Positions 5,137 to 5,440 of a stretch of DNA of 5,440 bases are shown here, one piece after another. The first letter of the stretch is position 1; every line of letters starts with the position of its first letter. Below the pieces are notes generated by a model. That model did no database searches. It was not told the DNA's origin and worked only from the letters and a program-made list of their open reading frames with translations. The DNA is taken from the NCBI GenBank assembly GCA_030667645.1, contig DAOUVM010000201.1, forward strand, positions 1 to 5,440, written 5' to 3'. The stretch comes from Ardenticatenales bacterium (GTDB taxonomy: Bacteria; Chloroflexota; Anaerolineae; Promineifilales; UBA4811). A program made the position numbers and the translations under genes.

Positions 5137-5440
5137 CTAGCAGCCGGGCTGGATGAGACGTGATTCGTTCAGTTGGGTGATATTGCCGGCTCCAGCCGCG
5201 AACATGGCAATGCGTAGAACCGTGATCAGCTCGGTTGCTTTCTCGACCGCAGCCAAGGCCGAGCGAGAGGCTGGTTCCAGGAAAGGCCCCGCCAGGCCTG
5301 CCAGGGACGCGCCCAACGCAATCACCTTGGCTATGTCAACTCCATCTACCAGTCCGCCGCTGGCGATGGCGGGAAGGTGTGGGGCGGTTTCCCGGGTGAG
5401 CAGCAAAGATTCGACGGTAGTGAGCCCCCAGTCTGCGAAA
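5137..5440 (-). CDS. fni: Type 2 isopentenyl-diphosphate delta-isomerase, C-terminal part (partial)
   Basis: The frame is open from the window edge at 5440 to TAG at 5139-5137 and covers the last 100 residues; the N-terminus is outside the window. The FMN-dependent enzyme interconverts IPP and DMAPP in the cytoplasm. The diagnostic 'FADWGLTTVESLL' (canonical FADWGIPT) comes first, then 'LPAIASGGLVDGVDIAKVIA' and 'LGASLAGLAGPFLEPA', the Gly-rich phosphate-binding strands of the FMN-binding TIM barrel. The end 'ITVLRIAMFAAGAGNITQLN' matches the family's closing helix. The gene ends 40 bases before the prenyl synthase on the same strand, so the two most likely form an operon: the isomerase supplies the DMAPP primer that the synthase extends. 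Type 2 isomerases go mostly with the mevalonate pathway, so mevalonate genes may lie further upstream; this is inferred. Confidence 0.93.
   Translation of the reverse strand, partial: FADWGLTTVESLLLTRETAPHLPAIASGGLVDGVDIAKVIALGASLAGLAGPFLEPASRSALAAVEKATELITVLRIAMFAAGAGNITQLNESRLIQPGC

Overview
The window looks like a piece of a GC-rich bacterial chromosome (GC about 60% by eye), most plausibly Chloroflexota of the Anaerolineae/Caldilineae type. That placement is an inference. It rests on the family of the secreted beta/alpha-barrel protein, on the short SufU form, and on the 'DDVLGIWG' second motif of the prenyl synthase. No RNA genes, CRISPR array, insertion sequence or phage gene was seen.

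Left part (1-1927, + strand). After the tail of an unidentified gene (1-87) comes a well-supported 57-residue small membrane protein (132-305) with a near-perfect AGGAGG ribosome binding site. A stretch without a convincing gene follows. Next is a secreted barrel protein of the glycoside hydrolase clan A type (502-1812) in which both expected catalytic glutamates are replaced (Asp and Gln), so it looks like a pseudo-glycosidase. Its stop codon is overlapped by a 40-residue single-pass membrane protein starting at GTG 1805. Together they could form a small, undescribed cell-surface module.

Middle (1928-3987, + strand). About 410 bases separate the small membrane gene from sufS. This stretch holds a possible promoter and a codon-like open stretch that reads plausibly on both strands. 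Then sufS and sufU follow, with stop and start overlapping (ATGA). They encode the type II cysteine desulfurase and its zinc-dependent sulfur acceptor for Fe-S cluster assembly. No sufB, sufC or sufD is in view.

Right part (3988-5440). A convergent intergenic region carries two strong inverted repeats; the first folds around the sufU stop codon. On the - strand, a type 2 isopentenyl diphosphate isomerase (fni, cut by the window edge) is followed after 40 bases by a polyprenyl diphosphate synthase. The pair interconverts IPP and DMAPP and then condenses them into a short-chain prenyl diphosphate. Fni is itself a flavoenzyme unrelated to the Suf genes, so the two operons probably only happen to converge.
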